Source: Aneurinibacillus tyrosinisolvens
GTDB lineage: Bacteria > Bacillota > Bacilli > Aneurinibacillales > Aneurinibacillaceae
Direction of reading: 5' to 3'
Assembly (NCBI RefSeq): GCF_001015055.1
Contig: NZ_BBWZ01000026.1
Span: forward strand, 1-64,000
DNA: 64,000 nucleotides
Shown: positions 61,520 through 64,000 of the stretch, piece after piece
How positions within the stretch are numbered: the stretch's first letter is position 1
How the letters are laid out: every line of letters starts with the position of its first letter
Made by a program: the position numbers and the translations under genes
The notes under the pieces: model-generated
Seen by the model: only the letters and a program-made list of their open reading frames with translations
Told to the model about the DNA's origin: nothing
Database searches by the model: none

Positions 61520-61563
61520 AAGAGGAAAAAAGCAGAGCGAACTCTGATTCTTTCCTCTTTTTT
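61520..61563 (-). terminator. Terminator of the second PAS/sigma-54 activator gene
   Basis: AAGAGGAAA and TTTCCTCTT outer arms and CAGAG/CTCTG inner arms make an extended stem, T-rich on the minus-strand 3' side. A second dyad, CGCTGATT/AATCAGCG, lies at 61569-61592. Confidence 0.8.
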
Positions 61564-61611
61564 TTGCCCGCTGATTTGATTTGGAATCAGCGATGAAAAT
61601 TGTAATCGCTT

Positions 61612-62988
61612 TCACCTGATGCCCAGCTTCTGAATTTTTTTAACGAGGGCTGATTGGCTAATTCCGAGAACCTTGGCCGTTTTGCGCGTCGTTTTATGCT
61701 CGGCCAGATTCTGTTCAATCATATCCCGCTCCACACCTTCCAACAGCTCTCTAAGCGTTGTTTTGTTCATGTCATTAGCAGCCTCGGGCAGAGTGAATGG
61801 AAAATCAGTTACCTTAATCTCGCGCTGGTCAACAGTAACCGAGAGCCTCTCAATCAGGTTTTCCATCTCACGTATGTTGCCCGGCCACGCATATTGTTCC
61901 ATGATGGTTAAAACATCCGGGTGGAACGTTTTGTCCAGTCCGTATTTTTCGTTCATTTTATTCAGGAAAAAGCACGCCAGTGGGATAATATCATCTTTAC
62001 GTTCCCGCAGGGAAGGGATTTTGATAGGTACAATATTCAGGCGATAATATAAATCCTGCCGGAATGTCCCCTTTTCCACCATCTTCTCAAGCAATTGATG
62101 AGTAGCAGACAGAACGCGTACATTTACTTTCACGCTTTTTCTCCCACCGACCCTTGTAATCTCCAATTCCTGCAGTACCCGCAATAATTTCACCTGCAAA
62201 TCAAGCGGCATATCCCCAATTTCGTCCAGGAAAATGGTGCCGCCGTCCGCCTGTTCGAACAGCCCCGGCTTTCCCCGGCTATCCGCCCCCGTAAATGCTC
62301 CCTTTTCGTAGCCGAATAACTCTGATTCCAATAGGTGCTGCGGAATTGCCGCACAGTTTACTTTGATAAGCGGTTCCTGTGCCCGGTCACTGGCCCGGTG
62401 AATGAGCTTGGCAATAACCTCTTTTCCTACGCCTGACTCTCCCAGCAGGAGCACCGTTGAGTCTACCCTGCCTACTTTTTGTACGAGGTGGAGCACCTGG
62501 ATCATTTCTTTGCTTTGGGCAATAATGCCGTCAAGCAGTAACTGCATCTTTTCCTTCATCTTAAACTCTTTAATCTCATTTATATATTTTTGCGTTAGTG
62601 CCTTAGACTGCTGCAGATCGAGCTTCAGCCGGTTCAACTCGGAAATATCCCGTACATTAGTAACGATGTATTCAATCTCACCCTGTTCGCTGTATATCGG
62701 ATTACCGGTTGCCAGCACTTCCTTCCCCCGGACCGTCTGTATGATTGTCATTGGCTTCCTGCTCTTCAATACTTTCAAGGATACAGATTCGGAAATGATA
62801 CCTTCACGCTCAAGTTCTTGCAGATTCCTTCCAATTAGTTCTTCTTTCTGTACACCAGTGATTCGCGTGTACGCTTCGTTTACCATTACGCCATTTCCAT
62901 GGGCATCTGCTACATAAATTCCATCGTAGCTGGATTGAAAGATAGAGGTAAACAGCGTTTCTACTTTAACCATTTTATTCACCGTCAC
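61612..62988 (-). CDS. PAS-domain sigma-54-dependent transcriptional activator, second copy
   Basis: This is an enhancer-binding protein of 458 residues with one PAS domain (SSYDGIYVADAHGNGVMVNE). A coiled coil follows, then an AAA+ domain with GESGVGKE, GAFTGA and TIFLDEIGDMP, and a Fis-type helix-turn-helix (TRKTAKVLGISQSALVKKI). It is clearly related to the activator at 19127 but lacks its N-terminal extra sensor. Start GTG 62988 has a weak site; ATG 62973 behind GGTGA is an alternative. Sigma-54 promoters lie on both sides of the gene, so it probably activates both the leftward LIV operon and the rightward acyl-CoA dehydrogenase. Confidence 0.93.
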   Translation of the reverse strand: MTVNKMVKVETLFTSIFQSSYDGIYVADAHGNGVMVNEAYTRITGVQKEELIGRNLQELEREGIISESVSLKVLKSRKPMTIIQTVRGKEVLATGNPIYSEQGEIEYIVTNVRDISELNRLKLDLQQSKALTQKYINEIKEFKMKEKMQLLLDGIIAQSKEMIQVLHLVQKVGRVDSTVLLLGESGVGKEVIAKLIHRASDRAQEPLIKVNCAAIPQHLLESELFGYEKGAFTGADSRGKPGLFEQADGGTIFLDEIGDMPLDLQVKLLRVLQELEITRVGGRKSVKVNVRVLSATHQLLEKMVEKGTFRQDLYYRLNIVPIKIPSLRERKDDIIPLACFFLNKMNEKYGLDKTFHPDVLTIMEQYAWPGNIREMENLIERLSVTVDQREIKVTDFPFTLPEAANDMNKTTLRELLEGVERDMIEQNLAEHKTTRKTAKVLGISQSALVKKIQKLGIR

Positions 62989-63129
62989 TTTTCTACCATT
63001 CTTGTATATACACTATCATTATACAATTTTTTTCAGAATATATTAATATTTTTAAATATGCTGTCTGAAATTGTGATTTGTTTTGTGTTCACTTTTCCTA
63101 AGCAACAAGAAATTACAGCCATTATACGT

Positions 63130-63147
63130 TTGGCATTCTTTTTGCTT
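63130..63147 (+). promoter_or_regulatory. Sigma-54 promoter of the rightward acyl-CoA dehydrogenase gene
   Basis: TTGGCATTCTTTTTGCTT carries GG and GC ten bases apart and is an excellent -24/-12 match. The start codon is about 41 bases downstream. An inverted pair TTTCAGA (63031-63037) and TCTGAAA (63064-63070) upstream is a possible activator site. Confidence 0.88.
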
Positions 63148-63187
63148 GGATATATAGACAAATCTAGATTTTAAAGGAGTGATTCAT

Positions 63188-64000
63188 TTGTTCGATTTTA
63201 GCCCATCACCGGAACAGCAGGATATGATCGAAAAAGCGACCGCATTTATGGATGAATACGTTTATCCAAACGAAAAGCATATGGTACCTCACCGGGGATT
63301 GCCGGAAGAAATTTTAAAGCCGCTGCAGGCGCGCGTAAAAGAAATGGGACTGTGGGCCGGCCATCTGCCGAAAGAATTCGGCGGCATGGGAATGGGCTTC
63401 GTATCGCTCGGCCTGCTCTCAGAAATTATCGGCAGGAGCCCGATCGCTCCGTACATTTTCGGCTCCATGGCGCCTGACGCAGGAAACGGTGAAATCTTAG
63501 AGAAAGCAGCTTCTGCAGAGCAGAAAGAAAAGTACCTCATTCCGCTAGCAAACGGGGACATCCGCTCCTGCTTTGCGATGACCGAGCCGGAAGTATCAGG
63601 ATCCGACCCGAGAATGCTTCAGGCAAGCGCTGAATTGGACGGAGATGAATGGGTTATCAACGCCCATAAATGGTTTACAACCGGAGCCCTCGGTGCTTCG
63701 TTTTCCATCGTCATGGCGATGACCGATCCGGATGCTCCACCGCACAAGCAATTTAGCATGTTTCTAGTCGACGCCGACAATCCAGGCTATGAAATTGTAC
63801 GCGAAGTGCCTATCATCGGTGATCATTACACCGGCGGACACTGTGAAGTGCGCTATACAAACTGCCGTGTGCCGAAAGAAAACCTGCTGGGCCCCCGCGG
63901 TGAAGGGTTTGCCCTCGCCCAGCTCCGGCTCGGCCCTGGCCGGATTACACATGCCATGCGCTGGATCGGTGTGGCAAAGCGCAGCTTCGATTTAATGGTT
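63188..64000 (+). CDS. Acyl-CoA dehydrogenase, partial (runs off the window)
   Basis: The first 271 residues of an acyl-CoA dehydrogenase are seen, with no stop before 64000. They start at TTG 63188, eight bases after AAAGGAG. They show FDFSPSPEQQDMIEKATAFM, MGLWAGHLPKEFGGMGMG, FAMTEPEVSGSDPRMLQ (flavin loop), HKWFTTGALGASFS and LGPGRITHAMRWIGVAKRSF. The LGPGRI/HAMRWIG pattern is that of the ACAD10/11-like group rather than the short-chain enzymes elsewhere in the window. It is expected to work with the acyl-CoA ligase, SDR and HBD encoded across the activator gene. Confidence 0.92.
   Translation, partial: MFDFSPSPEQQDMIEKATAFMDEYVYPNEKHMVPHRGLPEEILKPLQARVKEMGLWAGHLPKEFGGMGMGFVSLGLLSEIIGRSPIAPYIFGSMAPDAGNGEILEKAASAEQKEKYLIPLANGDIRSCFAMTEPEVSGSDPRMLQASAELDGDEWVINAHKWFTTGALGASFSIVMAMTDPDAPPHKQFSMFLVDADNPGYEIVREVPIIGDHYTGGHCEVRYTNCRVPKENLLGPRGEGFALAQLRLGPGRITHAMRWIGVAKRSFDLMV

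Noticed and set aside
1..64000. CRISPR arrays, prophage, tRNA or rRNA genes
   Set aside because: No regularly spaced repeats, phage gene blocks, or tRNA/rRNA-like sequences were recognised on either strand.

Overview
The window looks like the chromosome of an aerobic, motile, endospore-forming member of the Bacillales (Bacillota). It carries strong AGGAGG-type ribosome binding sites and an alpha/beta small acid-soluble spore protein. It also has gerP spore-coat genes, a bacillithiol pair (yojF-bshB2), a sigma-D chemoreceptor promoter and a yybP-ykoY manganese riboswitch driving a TerC-family exporter. The genus cannot be fixed from the sequence; a Brevibacillus/Aneurinibacillus-like relative is a guess. 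Base composition is moderate, and the left 1.8 kb is visibly more AT-rich.

Layout. 1-5.8 kb: a frameshifted lipoteichoic-acid-synthase-like gene, a K+/H+ antiporter and a chemoreceptor. 5.8-20.8 kb: a leftward acyl-CoA operon with acyl-CoA dehydrogenases, two 3-hydroxyacyl-CoA dehydrogenases, crotonase, acyl-CoA ligase, thiolase and a complete LIV-type ABC transporter (permease and ATPase fused in one protein). It starts at a sigma-54 promoter and is followed upstream by a PAS/sigma-54 activator gene. 20.8-21.5 kb: a decayed IscB (ISC) element with a hairpin region resembling its guide RNA. 21.6-24.7 kb: the manganese riboswitch with ykvA-like and terC genes, a spore protein and a CNNM-type transporter. 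24.8-27.6 kb: a reduced gerP cluster and a glycosyltransferase.

27.9-43.4 kb is an accessory catabolic island. It has three NAD(P) alcohol dehydrogenases or SDRs, a GntR regulator, a D-2-hydroxyacid dehydrogenase, an aldehyde dehydrogenase, an iron alcohol dehydrogenase and a thiamine-diphosphate enzyme. An Ldh2-type hydroxyacid dehydrogenase, a TctABC transporter, an orphan TRAP binding protein and a NIPSNAP protein complete it. Related AT-rich operator-like sequences recur in front of several of its transcription units. My inference is that it takes up both enantiomers of a 2-hydroxyacid, oxidises them to the 2-oxoacid, decarboxylates that and oxidises or reduces the aldehyde.

43.6-48 kb: an AtoE short-chain fatty acid transporter under an AtoSC-like two-component system, with a sigma-54 promoter and a well-placed enhancer dyad. 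48-53.4 kb: small spore/membrane proteins, a copper-amine-oxidase-like stalk protein, an MFS exporter, yojF-bshB2 and aldose epimerase. 53.4-64 kb: a second LIV-type ABC transporter joined to SDR, acyl-CoA ligase and 3-hydroxyacyl-CoA dehydrogenase genes. Its own PAS/sigma-54 activator is flanked on both sides by -24/-12 promoters, the right one driving an acyl-CoA dehydrogenase that runs off the window.

Two kinds of damage recur. Four otherwise normal genes each lack one base in a G/C run, which suggests sequencing error. Several others are true remnants with internal deletions (acyl-CoA dehydrogenase, iscB, gerPA, iron alcohol dehydrogenase, an amidase-like fragment).
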